Shown here: piece by piece, positions 1 to 5,661 of the stretch
Layout: every line of letters starts with the position of its first letter
Position numbering within the stretch: position 1 is the stretch's first letter
Origin: Ruminococcus sp. CAG:403
Lineage (GTDB): Bacteria > Bacillota > Clostridia > Oscillospirales > Ruminococcaceae
Reading direction: 5' to 3'
Assembly: GCA_000437255.1 (NCBI GenBank)
Contig: FR899056.1
Location: 1-5,661, forward strand
Length of the DNA: 5,661 bases
Program-made: the position numbers and the translations under genes
Notes under the pieces: model-generated
Databases searched by the model: none
The model's input: the letters and a program-made list of their open reading frames with translations, nothing else
Told to the model about the DNA's origin: nothing

Positions 1-1523
1 TCTCCTTCCCCTTTTGTCAAGTAAGTATTTTTATACAATTTCTTGTTCTTTTTTGGCAATATTAGCCATATCCGTTCAATACTATAGCCTTCCAACAATA
101 AAAATACCGGTGTAAAGTTCACCAAATACCGCGATCGTGCTTCCCAAAGCAAGAAAAAGGAAAACACTCCACACAAAATAATCTTTAATAAAAGCTCTGC
201 TCCGATCTTGTCCGAACGAATACCACTAAAAAAAGCAAGAAATAAAAAGAACAGCATTGTCTCATGAAAAATAGCACAATAATCAGAAAACGCTCGACTA
301 TGTAATACAAAATTACGAAGCGCATTAGGCGTTCCATTTCTTAAATAGGTTTTAATATAGTAGGTACCGTCTCCCCAAGTATATGCCAATTTCTCTCTTA
401 CATGTTGTATCATTCCGGCAGCTCCCATTTTCTGAACTCGTTCTTTTAACCGAATCCAATCCGCCTCTTTTTTCTGCTCATAATCTCCACTTTGTTTGGT
501 ATAGAAGAAGTCTTCCTCATGATAGCCGCCGTTTCCTTCCAGCCCCATCATTATCCAATGGATGGTTGGAAACTGATACGCCTGCAATTCCTCTTGATCT
601 GTAATCGGAACTGCGCCCAAAACCCCGGAACAGATTACAGCGCCTATTCCCACAAAACTCAAAAAAGCAGTTGCCTTTTTCCAATTTTTCCGAACGCCCA
701 TACAACAAGCATACAATAAGAACGCCGGAACCAAAATAACAACGCTTCCCTTTACTTTATAACCAAGCGCAACAAGCACACCACATGCGACCAATCGAGG
801 CAGCCACTGTTTCCATGTTGATTGCTCCATTGCTTTTAAAAACAGATAAATAGCACCCATCACAAGCGGCATGCTGGAAGAATCTGTATAAAAGTAAGGC
901 GTGTAGGTATAAAATACCGAAAACAATCCGCCTAAAATGGCACAAAACAGCGGTGTCACTTTGTTGCGAAATATCATTTTTGCAATTCGGTACAAGAAAT
1001 GATAGGAAATTGATAACCCGATTACATTGAGAAAAATCGGCACTGCAATTGACATGGTTCCAGTCAGTGCGTAGGAAATCCGATAGACGATCATCAACCA
1101 AATTAACAGAGCATGATTATTGGGATAGACTGCAAAATAATGCTGATGCCGCTCCGGCAAGTCTTGATAAAGATCGGCACGATCACCGGTCAGACAAAAC
1201 CCTTTAGCAGCAGAATTCAAGTAACTCAAATCATGAATGGGCGGTGCATACAAAAAATAGGCACAAAGAAGCTGTGCCACAAAAACAACTGCTGCAATTC
1301 CCAAAAAGATATGGTCAATTTGTTTTCTGGTTTTTTCCTGCAAAGCGTGCTGCAATAGACTAAACCCACCCACCAAAACTACTGCAAAGACAATGGCAAG
1401 CAGCAAGCGCGACACCTGAAAAGATTTTATAAACACAGAGGCAATCGCAAAAGAAAACAAAATTGCAAAAACAAAATTGGCTATCTGAAAAACACGAATA
1501 CGCACAGCATTCCCTCTTTTCAT
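1..1523 (-). CDS. Polytopic membrane glycosyltransferase, GT-C/GT39-like (3' end outside window)
   Basis: The minus strand reads open for 507 codons from ATG at 1523 down to the window edge, with no stop. Tandem in-frame TAA codons at 1550-1545 limit the start, and a weak AGGA (1536-1533) lies 9 nt before it. The protein is very hydrophobic. Membrane segments are visible near residues 12-32, 39-54, 71-92, 137-155, 157-175, 190-207, 216-230, 244-275, 284-304, 422-434, 445-460 and 467-481. GT-C-like signs are Asp98 in the first large outer loop (PPIHDLSYLNSAAKGF), then YFAVYPNNHALLIW (129-142). A soluble section at about 317-390 has IHWIMMGLEG and later WGDGTYY, followed by WEARSRYLVNF (460-470). 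I know this pattern from Firmicutes membrane glycosyltransferases that use lipid-linked sugar donors for surface polysaccharide or glycoprotein. Asp98 as catalytic base is an inference. Donor and acceptor are unknown. It is transcribed divergently from glgA. The class is fairly certain, the exact activity is not. Confidence 0.85.
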   Translation of the reverse strand, partial: MKRGNAVRIRVFQIANFVFAILFSFAIASVFIKSFQVSRLLLAIVFAVVLVGGFSLLQHALQEKTRKQIDHIFLGIAAVVFVAQLLCAYFLYAPPIHDLSYLNSAAKGFCLTGDRADLYQDLPERHQHYFAVYPNNHALLIWLMIVYRISYALTGTMSIAVPIFLNVIGLSISYHFLYRIAKMIFRNKVTPLFCAILGGLFSVFYTYTPYFYTDSSSMPLVMGAIYLFLKAMEQSTWKQWLPRLVACGVLVALGYKVKGSVVILVPAFLLYACCMGVRKNWKKATAFLSFVGIGAVICSGVLGAVPITDQEELQAYQFPTIHWIMMGLEGNGGYHEEDFFYTKQSGDYEQKKEADWIRLKERVQKMGAAGMIQHVREKLAYTWGDGTYYIKTYLRNGTPNALRNFVLHSRAFSDYCAIFHETMLFFLFLAFFSGIRSDKIGAELLLKIILCGVFSFFLLWEARSRYLVNFTPVFLLLEGYSIERIWLILPKKNKKLYKNTYLTKGEG

Positions 1524-1557
1524 CCTAAAATATCCTGCATCACTTTATTACGATGCT

Positions 1558-1586
1558 ATCATACCATACTTCTTCTAAATTGTAAA
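1558..1586 (-). promoter_or_regulatory. Extended -10 sigma-A promoter for the membrane glycosyltransferase
   Basis: Read on the minus strand, TTTACA (1586-1581) is followed after exactly 17 nt by TATGAT (1563-1558). The bases TGG directly before the -10 give an extended -10 (TGnTATGAT). Transcription would start near 1551, leaving a short leader of about 28 nt before the ATG at 1523. The match is by eye. Confidence 0.65.
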
Positions 1587-1793
1587 GAAAAGAATCTGTA
1601 AAAGTATTGCAACTACCATCATAAAATCGATTTTCTGTTTTTTGTTTTTCCAATAAAAATTCATCTTTTTTTGCTATCTTCACGAGTTGCACTCATTCGC
1701 TTTCTTTTTCTTGTACTTTTATATCCTTGTATTTTTTTGATCAAATCCAAGTTGCTTTTTGTGTAAAATCAATAATTTTTTTTTGATTTCCAC
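1587..1793. other. AT-rich divergent spacer with repeated T-tracts, no gene seen
   Basis: This stretch between the two divergent promoters has no convincing ORF. It is markedly AT-rich, and most of its runs are T on the plus strand: 1638-1643, 1645-1649, 1666-1672, 1705-1709, 1732-1738, 1756-1760 and a run of nine at 1776-1784, with an A-run at 1655-1659. The run at 1776-1784 lies just upstream of the glgA -35, where an UP element would bind the RNA polymerase alpha subunit. Repeated tracts could also bend the DNA. I see no clear operator palindrome. Confidence 0.5.
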
Positions 1794-1822
1794 TTGACGA
1801 TTTGACAGCAAAGGAGTATAAT
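1794..1822 (+). promoter_or_regulatory. Sigma-A promoter for the glgA transcript
   Basis: TTGACG at 1794-1799 and a perfect TATAAT at 1817-1822 are separated by an ideal 17-nt spacer. A T9 run at 1776-1784 sits in the UP-element position. Transcription should start near 1829, about 205 nt before glgA. A second TTGACA at 1802-1807 is only 9 nt from the -10, too close to act with it. Vegetative sigma-A recognition is the natural reading. Confidence 0.8.
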
Positions 1823-1828
1823 AGAAGA

Positions 1829-2034
1829 AGCAATGAGGCAGACTGGGAAAGATTCACTTCTATTGGGAAGAAGAATAGCCTGCTCATGCACCTATTTTTA
1901 TCATGGAAGGAGACGTTGTGCCGGGGAGAAACCAGAGCATTTTCACTTCAGAAGTTGTCCGCATAGCATACGATTTGTTACCAGCCTATGTCGGAACATG
2001 CTTCCACTGCCCGAGGTACAACACAGCATAGCAT
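1829..2034 (+). promoter_or_regulatory. Long 5' leader of glgA
   Basis: The predicted start near 1829 leaves a leader of about 205 nt, unusually long for a plain biosynthetic gene. It is visibly less AT-rich than the spacer before it. It contains a short ORF with a good ribosome site (1918-2031) and two copies of GCATAGCATA. I find no strong intrinsic terminator and no riboswitch consensus I recognise. The only long-range pairing noticed is a weak 4-bp CGGG/CCCG match (1922-1925 with 2010-2013). A regulatory role is inferred from length and content only. Confidence 0.45.
1918..2031 (+). CDS. Possible 37-aa leader peptide upstream of glgA
   Basis: A GTG start at 1918 is preceded by GGAAGGAG (1905-1912) with 5 nt spacing, the best ribosome site in the leader. 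The ORF encodes 37 residues and ends at TAG (2029-2031), three bases before the glgA ATG and in the same frame. The peptide is not hydrophobic enough for a clear membrane segment. Its second half has LLPAYVG and a CxxC-like CFHCPR (residues 28-33). An ATG at 1903 in the same frame would give 42 residues but has no ribosome site before it. I do not recognise the sequence. Because glgA lacks its own Shine-Dalgarno, ribosomes finishing this ORF may restart on glgA by translational coupling. It could also be a chance ORF, or a ribosome loading site whose peptide has no function. Confidence 0.4.
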   Translation: MPGRNQSIFTSEVVRIAYDLLPAYVGTCFHCPRYNTA

Positions 2035-2035
2035 A
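1961..2035 (+). repeat. Direct 10-mer repeat GCATAGCATA in the glgA leader
   Basis: GCATAGCATA occurs at 1961-1970 and again at 2026-2035, 65 bp apart start to start; the coordinates span both copies. Each copy is itself GCATA twice. Both are followed by a pyrimidine and then GA. The second copy contains the leader ORF stop codon and the first base of the glgA start codon. The 65-bp offset is not a multiple of three, so it is not a repeated peptide. Function unknown; chance is possible. Confidence 0.4.
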
Positions 2036-3498
2036 TGAAAAATATTCTTTTTGCAGCATCTGAATGTGTTCCGTTTATTAAAACCGGCGGTCTTGCCGAT
2101 GTCGTAGGCGCACTGCCAAAGAATCTGAATCCAAAAGAATACGATGTACGTGTTATCTTGCCAAATTATACTTGTATTCCATGGGAACTGCGCAGCAAAT
2201 TTCAATATGTCACCCATTTTTACATGGATTACGGTCAGCATACACAAAATCTGCACGTTGGCATTATGACATATGAATATGAAGGCATCCGCTTCTATTT
2301 TATTGACAACGAAGATTACTTTAAGTGTGATCATCCATATAGTGATTCCATACAGTGGGATATCGAACGGTTTATTTTCTTCTCCAAAGCTGTTTTAGCG
2401 GTTATGCCGGTAATCGGATTCCATCCAGACATCATCCACTGCCATGACTGGCAAACTGGTATGATTCCGGTTTTCCTGCGCAGCACCTTTGCAAGCCACA
2501 GCTTCTACTGGGGCACCAAGACCATTATGACCATCCACAACCTGAAATTCCAGGGTGTTTGGGATATGCAGTGCTTTGTATATCACACCAATTTGCCTTC
2601 CTATATGTTCACACCGGATAAGCTGGAATTCAAGAAGGATGCCAACATGTTAAAGGGCGGCTTGGTTTATGCAGACTACATCACAACAGTTAGTGAAACA
2701 TATGCAGAAGAAATCAAAACCCCCTATTATGGAGAACAATTGGATGGACTGCTTTGTGCACGTTCCCGTTCTTTGCGTGGTATTTTAAACGGCATTGACT
2801 ATGATATTTACAATCCGGAAACCGACCCGAAGATTTCGGTTCACTACAATGTTTCCAATGTTGTGGAACAGAAAAAACAGGCAAAGCGAAACTTGCAGGC
2901 AGAGTTGGGGCTTCCAGTAGACGATTCAAAGTTTATGATTGCCATTATCTCCCGTCTAACCGACCAAAAGGGCTTGGATTTGGTAGACTGGATTGCAGAC
3001 CGTATTACAGACGAGTTCACACAGTTTGTCATCATCGGAACCGGAGAATCTCGCTATGAGAATATGTTCCGTTACTACCAGGGAAAATACCCGGATCGTG
3101 TTTCTGCCAACATCTTTTATTCTGATCCGCTGGCGCACAAGCTGTACGCCGCAGCAGACGCTATGTTGGTTCCGTCTCGGTTTGAGCCATGTGGTCTGAC
3201 ACAGCTCATCTCCCTGCGATATGGTACCGTTCCGATCGTGCGGGAAACCGGCGGTTTAAAGGATACCGTAGAGCCATACAATGAATATGATAAAGTGGGA
3301 ACCGGTTTTACTTTCCGTCACTACAATGCAGATGATCTTTTGTATACCATTAACTATGCAAAGAAAATCTATTTCGATTTCCGTGATGACTGGAATGAGA
3401 TTATCACACGTGGCATGCAGAAGGACTTCTCCTGGAAGAGTTCTGCACGGCAGTATGAAGGCATGTACGACTGGATTCTGCGTGGCATGAAAGACTAA
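2035..3498 (+). CDS. glgA: Glycogen synthase, GT5 family (ADP-glucose type)
   Basis: GlgA transfers glucose from ADP-glucose to the non-reducing end of a growing alpha-1,4-glucan in the cytoplasm, making storage glycogen. The protein is 487 aa, normal for the family. The N-terminal GT5 domain opens with the donor-binding KTGGLADVVGALPK (K16), then HCHDWQTG (135-142) and TIHNLKFQG (166-174, with the conserved His168). NGID (252-255) leads toward the C-terminal GT-B domain. That domain has SRLTDQKG (306-313, Arg307 and Lys312), IIGTGE, and the catalytic segment RFEPCGLTQL (382-391, Glu384), followed by RETGGLKDTV. All expected active-site elements are present. The ATG at 2035 gives the standard MKNILFAASE start, and a TAG two codons upstream excludes an in-frame extension. 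No Shine-Dalgarno is visible at normal spacing, as only a GAGG about 18 nt away is present. It lies between its own promoter and a terminator, so it is probably monocistronic apart from the leader ORF. No other glycogen gene lies in the window. Confidence 0.97.
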   Translation: MKNILFAASECVPFIKTGGLADVVGALPKNLNPKEYDVRVILPNYTCIPWELRSKFQYVTHFYMDYGQHTQNLHVGIMTYEYEGIRFYFIDNEDYFKCDHPYSDSIQWDIERFIFFSKAVLAVMPVIGFHPDIIHCHDWQTGMIPVFLRSTFASHSFYWGTKTIMTIHNLKFQGVWDMQCFVYHTNLPSYMFTPDKLEFKKDANMLKGGLVYADYITTVSETYAEEIKTPYYGEQLDGLLCARSRSLRGILNGIDYDIYNPETDPKISVHYNVSNVVEQKKQAKRNLQAELGLPVDDSKFMIAIISRLTDQKGLDLVDWIADRITDEFTQFVIIGTGESRYENMFRYYQGKYPDRVSANIFYSDPLAHKLYAAADAMLVPSRFEPCGLTQLISLRYGTVPIVRETGGLKDTVEPYNEYDKVGTGFTFRHYNADDLLYTINYAKKIYFDFRDDWNEIITRGMQKDFSWKSSARQYEGMYDWILRGMKD

Positions 3499-3517
3499 TA
3501 CATACAGCAAGTAACCG

Positions 3518-3556
3518 AAAAAGGCTGCCATCTCGAAACGAGGTGGCAGTCTTTCC
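3518..3556 (+). terminator. Rho-independent terminator after glgA
   Basis: A 13-bp stem (3523-3535 with 3539-3551) closes a three-base AAA loop. All positions pair, two as G-U. The flanking AAA (3520-3522) can also pair with TTT (3552-3554). The downstream T-run is short and broken (TTTCCTATT), but the stem is long and GC-rich. On the opposite strand the same hairpin is followed by five Ts (complement of 3518-3522), so it could also stop leftward transcription. It begins about 20 nt after the glgA stop. Confidence 0.85.
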
Positions 3557-3615
3557 TATTACATGTGCTATTTATTGGTTCATTTTGGCAAAGCGCTGTA
3601 TTTTCTTTTTCTTCG

Positions 3616-3643
3616 TTGAAAGGATTGATCTAATTTTTACAAT
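3616..3643 (+). promoter_or_regulatory. Candidate upstream promoter (P1) for the hpt operon
   Basis: TTGAAA (3616-3621) and TACAAT (3638-3643) are spaced by 16 nt, giving a start near 3650. It lies upstream of a better-matched promoter with the same -10 hexamer. Supported only by consensus match. Confidence 0.45.
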
Positions 3644-3650
3644 ATAGGCA

Positions 3651-3679
3651 TTGACTTTTACGATGAAATCCCGTACAAT
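3651..3679 (+). promoter_or_regulatory. Main promoter (P2) for the hpt-permease operon
   Basis: TTGACT (3651-3656), a 17-nt spacer and TACAAT (3674-3679) form a near-consensus sigma-A promoter. Transcription should begin near 3686, leaving a leader of about 60 nt before hpt. It follows the glgA terminator, so the purine-salvage pair is transcribed independently of glgA. I saw no purine riboswitch and no PurR-type box. Confidence 0.7.
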
Positions 3680-3698
3680 AAACAAATATAATGTTTGC

Positions 3699-3710
3699 AA
3701 TATCGATATT
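3699..3710. other. Perfect 12-bp palindrome in the hpt leader
   Basis: AATATCGATATT is a perfect palindrome about 13 nt after the predicted P2 start and 24 nt before the hpt ribosome site. A dimeric repressor could bind here, but it is AT-rich and short, and the flanks do not extend the symmetry cleanly. As RNA it would make only a weak hairpin. No regulator is identified. Confidence 0.3.
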
Positions 3711-3734
3711 ATATCCACTATTTTTTATATGATA

Positions 3735-3741
3735 AGGGAGG
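3735..3741 (+). promoter_or_regulatory. hpt ribosome binding site (decides the start)
   Basis: AGGGAGG lies 5 nt before the ATG at 3747. It fixes the start there rather than at the TTG at 3651 or the ATG at 3663, both in the same open frame but with no ribosome site. The TTG is itself the -35 element of P2. Confidence 0.85.
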
Positions 3742-3746
3742 CTCTT

Positions 3747-4298
3747 ATGACAAGCAGCGAATTTCAGCAAAAGATCAAACGTGTTTTGATCACAGAAGAA
3801 GAAATCCAAGAAAAAATCAAAGAAGTCGGCGAGCAAATTAGCCAAGAATACGAAGGCAAACCCTTGCTTCTCGTAAGCATCTTAAATGGTGCATTTGTTT
3901 TTATGGCTGATCTCTGCCGTGCCATTCACATTCCATGCGAAACTGCATTTATGTGCGCCAAAAGTTACTACAATGGAACGGTTTCATCCGGCATTGTCAA
4001 AATCACAATGGATTTGATGCAGGACATCAGTCAGTACCATGTCATCATTGCAGAGGACATCATTGACACTGGACGCACGCTAAACGATGTGATGAAGCTC
4101 TTAAAATCCAGAAATCCGCTTTCTCTAAAAGTGGTCACACTGCTGGACAAGCCGGATCGTCGTTTGGTTGATCTGGAAGCAGATATCTCCTTGTTTACCA
4201 TCCCAGACTTATTTGTCATTGGCTACGGACTGGACTGCGGAGAAATTTACCGCAATCTGCCATATATTGCGGAATACGATGAGGAGGATCTTGCATAA
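3747..4298 (+). CDS. hpt: Hypoxanthine-guanine phosphoribosyltransferase
   Basis: This cytoplasmic purine-salvage enzyme joins hypoxanthine or guanine to PRPP to give IMP or GMP plus pyrophosphate. The 183-aa length from the chosen start is typical of bacterial HGPRTs. Visible elements in order are the PPi-loop segment VSILNGAFVF (43-52), the flexible catalytic loop around SYYNGTVSSGIVKI (73-86), and the PRPP-binding motif IIAEDIIDTGRTL (100-112) with acidic pair E103/D104 and catalytic Asp107. The base-binding LLDKPDRR (132-139, Lys135) follows, then the C-terminal VIGYGLDCGEIYRNLPYI (157-174) with Asp163 and Arg169. No key residue is missing. The first 25 residues are charged and helical, as usual. 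The stop codon overlaps the permease start by one base (TAATG), which makes a tightly coupled import-and-salvage operon. A pure xanthine preference is unlikely from the motif layout, but hypoxanthine versus guanine preference cannot be read. Confidence 0.97.
   Translation: MTSSEFQQKIKRVLITEEEIQEKIKEVGEQISQEYEGKPLLLVSILNGAFVFMADLCRAIHIPCETAFMCAKSYYNGTVSSGIVKITMDLMQDISQYHVIIAEDIIDTGRTLNDVMKLLKSRNPLSLKVVTLLDKPDRRLVDLEADISLFTIPDLFVIGYGLDCGEIYRNLPYIAEYDEEDLA
4282..4287 (+). promoter_or_regulatory. Permease ribosome binding site inside the end of hpt
   Basis: AGGAGG, formed by the consecutive Glu codons near the HGPRT C-terminus (DEEDLA), lies 10 nt before the permease ATG at 4298. This spacing is slightly long. 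Together with the one-base overlap of stop and start it suggests both direct initiation and reinitiation by ribosomes finishing hpt. Confidence 0.75.
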
Positions 4299-5661
4299 TG
4301 TTTGAAAAGATATTTCATTTAAGCAAGCATCAAACCAATGTCAAAACAGAATGCATTGCCGGTGTAACCACTTTTATGACAATGGCATATATTCTAGCGG
4401 TCAATCCCAACATCTTAAGCTCTACTGGAATGGATCCAACAGCCGTTCTACTGGCAACCTGTCTGGCTTCCTTCCTTGGAACCATGTGCATGGGCATGAT
4501 GGCAAATCTACCGTTTGCACTTTCCGCCGGGATGGGATTAAATGCATTTTTTGCCTATACCGTTGTCGGAAACATGGGATATCCGTGGCAAGTCGCATTG
4601 TTGGCAGTCTTTATAGAAGGCGTTATCTTCCTAATTCTTTCGCTTACCAATATTCGAGAAGCGCTGTTTAATGTCATTCCGCTTTCCTTAAAACAAGCTG
4701 TTTCAGTCGGAATTGGTGTTTACATCGCCTTTATTGGTCTCCAGAATGCAGGCGTTGTGGTAAACAATGATTCCACCTTGGTAACCATTGTTTCCTTCCC
4801 GGAAAACTTTCACACATCTGGCATCTGCGCTCTGCTTGCAATCATCGGAACGTTCTTAACCGCTATTTTATACATTAAAAAAGTAAAAGGATCCATTCTG
4901 ATTGGTATTTTGGGTACCTGGATTCTCGGAATCATCTGTCAGCTAACTGGTTTGTATACCGTTGACGCAGATGCAGGCTTTAACAGCCTGATTCCGACTT
5001 TCGCCATGACCGACTTTTCCAAACTGGGCGAAACCTTTGGACAATGTTTCCACGCAGACTTTGACAGAATTAGCATTTTAAACTTTGTTGTTGTTATTTT
5101 CTCCTTCCTGTTTGTGGATATTTTTGATACTCTGGGCACTCTGATCGGAGTCTGCACCAAGGCGGACATGCTGGATCAAGACGGCAAACTGCCTGCTATC
5201 AAACCGGCTCTGCTGGCGGACTCCGTTGCAACAACAGCAGGTGCTGTAATCGGAACTTCTACCACGACAACCTTTATTGAATCCTCTGCTGGTGTTGCTG
5301 CCGGCGGAAGAACCGGCTTAACCGCAGTGGTAACAGCTGTTTTGTTCCTGATTTCCACCTTATTTGCACCGATCTTTATTGCAATCCCATCCTTTGCGAC
5401 AGCACCGGCGCTGGTCATCGTTGGATTCCTGATGTTCAGCACCATTACAAAAATCAAATTCACTGAGAATGCATACATTCAGGCAATCCCAGCTTATTTG
5501 TGTATTCTGGCAATGCCGCTGTTCTACAGCATTTCCGAAGGTATTTCCATTGGGATTATCTCCTATACCTTGCTGCATTTGGTATGCGGAAAGGGAAAAG
5601 AAGTCAAGCCATTGCTGTATATCCTAGCGGTTCTGTTCATTCTAAAGTATATTTTCCTATA
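4298..5661 (+). CDS. pbuG: Purine base permease, PbuG/AzgA-type NCS2 family (3' end outside window)
   Basis: This inner-membrane transporter is expected to take up hypoxanthine, guanine and/or adenine, driven by the proton gradient. 454 codons are visible, and family members run to roughly 430-490 aa, so only the last residues are probably missing. Family signatures in order are TECIAGVTTFMTMAYILAVNP (17-37), ALSAGMGLNAFFAY (about 74-87), GIGVYIAFIGLQNAG, LFVDIFDTLGTLIGV (from about 271, Asp274 and Asp277) and GTSTTTTFIESSAGVAAGGRTGL (319-341, Glu328). Many hydrophobic segments fit the 14-helix inverted-repeat fold of this superfamily. The conserved Asp and Glu regions match known substrate-site segments of NCS2 proteins. 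It follows hpt with a one-base overlap, which supports a purine-base substrate. pbuG is used as the usual Firmicutes name; pbuO or azgA-like adenine specificity is equally possible. Confidence 0.93.
   Translation, partial: MFEKIFHLSKHQTNVKTECIAGVTTFMTMAYILAVNPNILSSTGMDPTAVLLATCLASFLGTMCMGMMANLPFALSAGMGLNAFFAYTVVGNMGYPWQVALLAVFIEGVIFLILSLTNIREALFNVIPLSLKQAVSVGIGVYIAFIGLQNAGVVVNNDSTLVTIVSFPENFHTSGICALLAIIGTFLTAILYIKKVKGSILIGILGTWILGIICQLTGLYTVDADAGFNSLIPTFAMTDFSKLGETFGQCFHADFDRISILNFVVVIFSFLFVDIFDTLGTLIGVCTKADMLDQDGKLPAIKPALLADSVATTAGAVIGTSTTTTFIESSAGVAAGGRTGLTAVVTAVLFLISTLFAPIFIAIPSFATAPALVIVGFLMFSTITKIKFTENAYIQAIPAYLCILAMPLFYSISEGISIGIISYTLLHLVCGKGKEVKPLLYILAVLFILKYIFL

Noticed and set aside
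757..1101. 114-codon minus-strand ORF
   Set aside because: It is a shifted frame inside the longer membrane glycosyltransferase ORF, which has coherent motifs and a proper start.
1802..1822. TTGACA (1802-1807) as the glgA -35
   Set aside because: Only 9 nt separate it from TATAAT; TTGACG at 1794-1799 gives the correct 17-nt spacing.
1833..2063. 76-codon plus-strand ORF across the glgA leader into glgA
   Set aside because: Its ATG is only about 4 nt after the predicted transcript start, has no ribosome site, and the ORF runs into glgA in another frame. The Cys/Arg/His-rich content looks like chance translation.
1978..2334. 118-codon minus-strand ORF overlapping the start of glgA
   Set aside because: It is antisense to conserved GlgA motifs, has no ribosome site I can support, and resembles no known protein.
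3667..3692. TATAAT at 3687-3692 as a third hpt -10 box
   Set aside because: No acceptable -35 lies 16-18 nt upstream, and the TACAAT at 3674-3679 pairs correctly with TTGACT.
3651..3746. N-terminal extension of HGPRT from an upstream start
   Set aside because: The upstream TTG overlaps the -35 of the best promoter, the added residues do not fit the family, and the real ATG at 3747 has a strong ribosome site.
1..5661. Mobile element, CRISPR, defence or toxin-antitoxin system
   Set aside because: No transposase, integrase, repeat-spacer pattern or paired small toxin genes found. The clear genes are housekeeping or membrane functions with similar base composition.

Overview
The window looks like ordinary chromosome from a low-to-mid GC Firmicute. 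It is probably a gut-type Clostridia (Oscillospiraceae/Ruminococcus-like or a relative). That is inferred from the protein style (Clostridia-like GlgA, HGPRT and PbuG-type permease), the AGGAGG-type ribosome sites, the sigma-A promoters and the AT-rich intergenic DNA. No rRNA or other taxonomic marker is present, so the assignment is loose. I see no mobile element, CRISPR array, tRNA or rRNA.

Layout. (1) Positions 1-1523, minus strand: a polytopic membrane protein of the GT-C/GT39-like glycosyltransferase type, cut off by the window start. (2) 1524-2034: a divergent control region. It holds an extended -10 promoter for the membrane gene, a T-tract-rich spacer, a near-consensus promoter (TTGACG-17-TATAAT) firing rightward, and a leader of about 205 nt. 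The leader contains a short ORF with a good ribosome site, ending three bases before the next gene. (3) 2035-3498, plus: glgA, glycogen synthase, followed by a strong hairpin terminator. (4) 3557-3746: two candidate tandem promoters and a perfect 12-bp palindrome. (5) 3747-4298, plus: hpt, hypoxanthine-guanine phosphoribosyltransferase. (6) 4298 to the window end, plus: a PbuG/AzgA-family purine permease that overlaps hpt by one base and is nearly complete.

How they work together. hpt and the permease form a purine-salvage operon: the permease brings in a purine base and HGPRT traps it as a nucleotide using PRPP. glgA makes alpha-1,4-glucan from nucleotide-activated glucose and seems to be transcribed alone here, bounded by its own promoter and terminator. 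The divergent membrane protein probably moves a sugar from a lipid carrier onto a cell-surface acceptor, but its substrate cannot be read from the sequence.

The part least explained by routine annotation is the glgA leader. It has a promoter far upstream, a 37-codon ORF with a good Shine-Dalgarno, no recognisable ribosome site for glgA itself, and a repeated 10-mer whose second copy runs into the glgA start codon. This suggests, but does not prove, that glgA translation is coupled to an upstream peptide.
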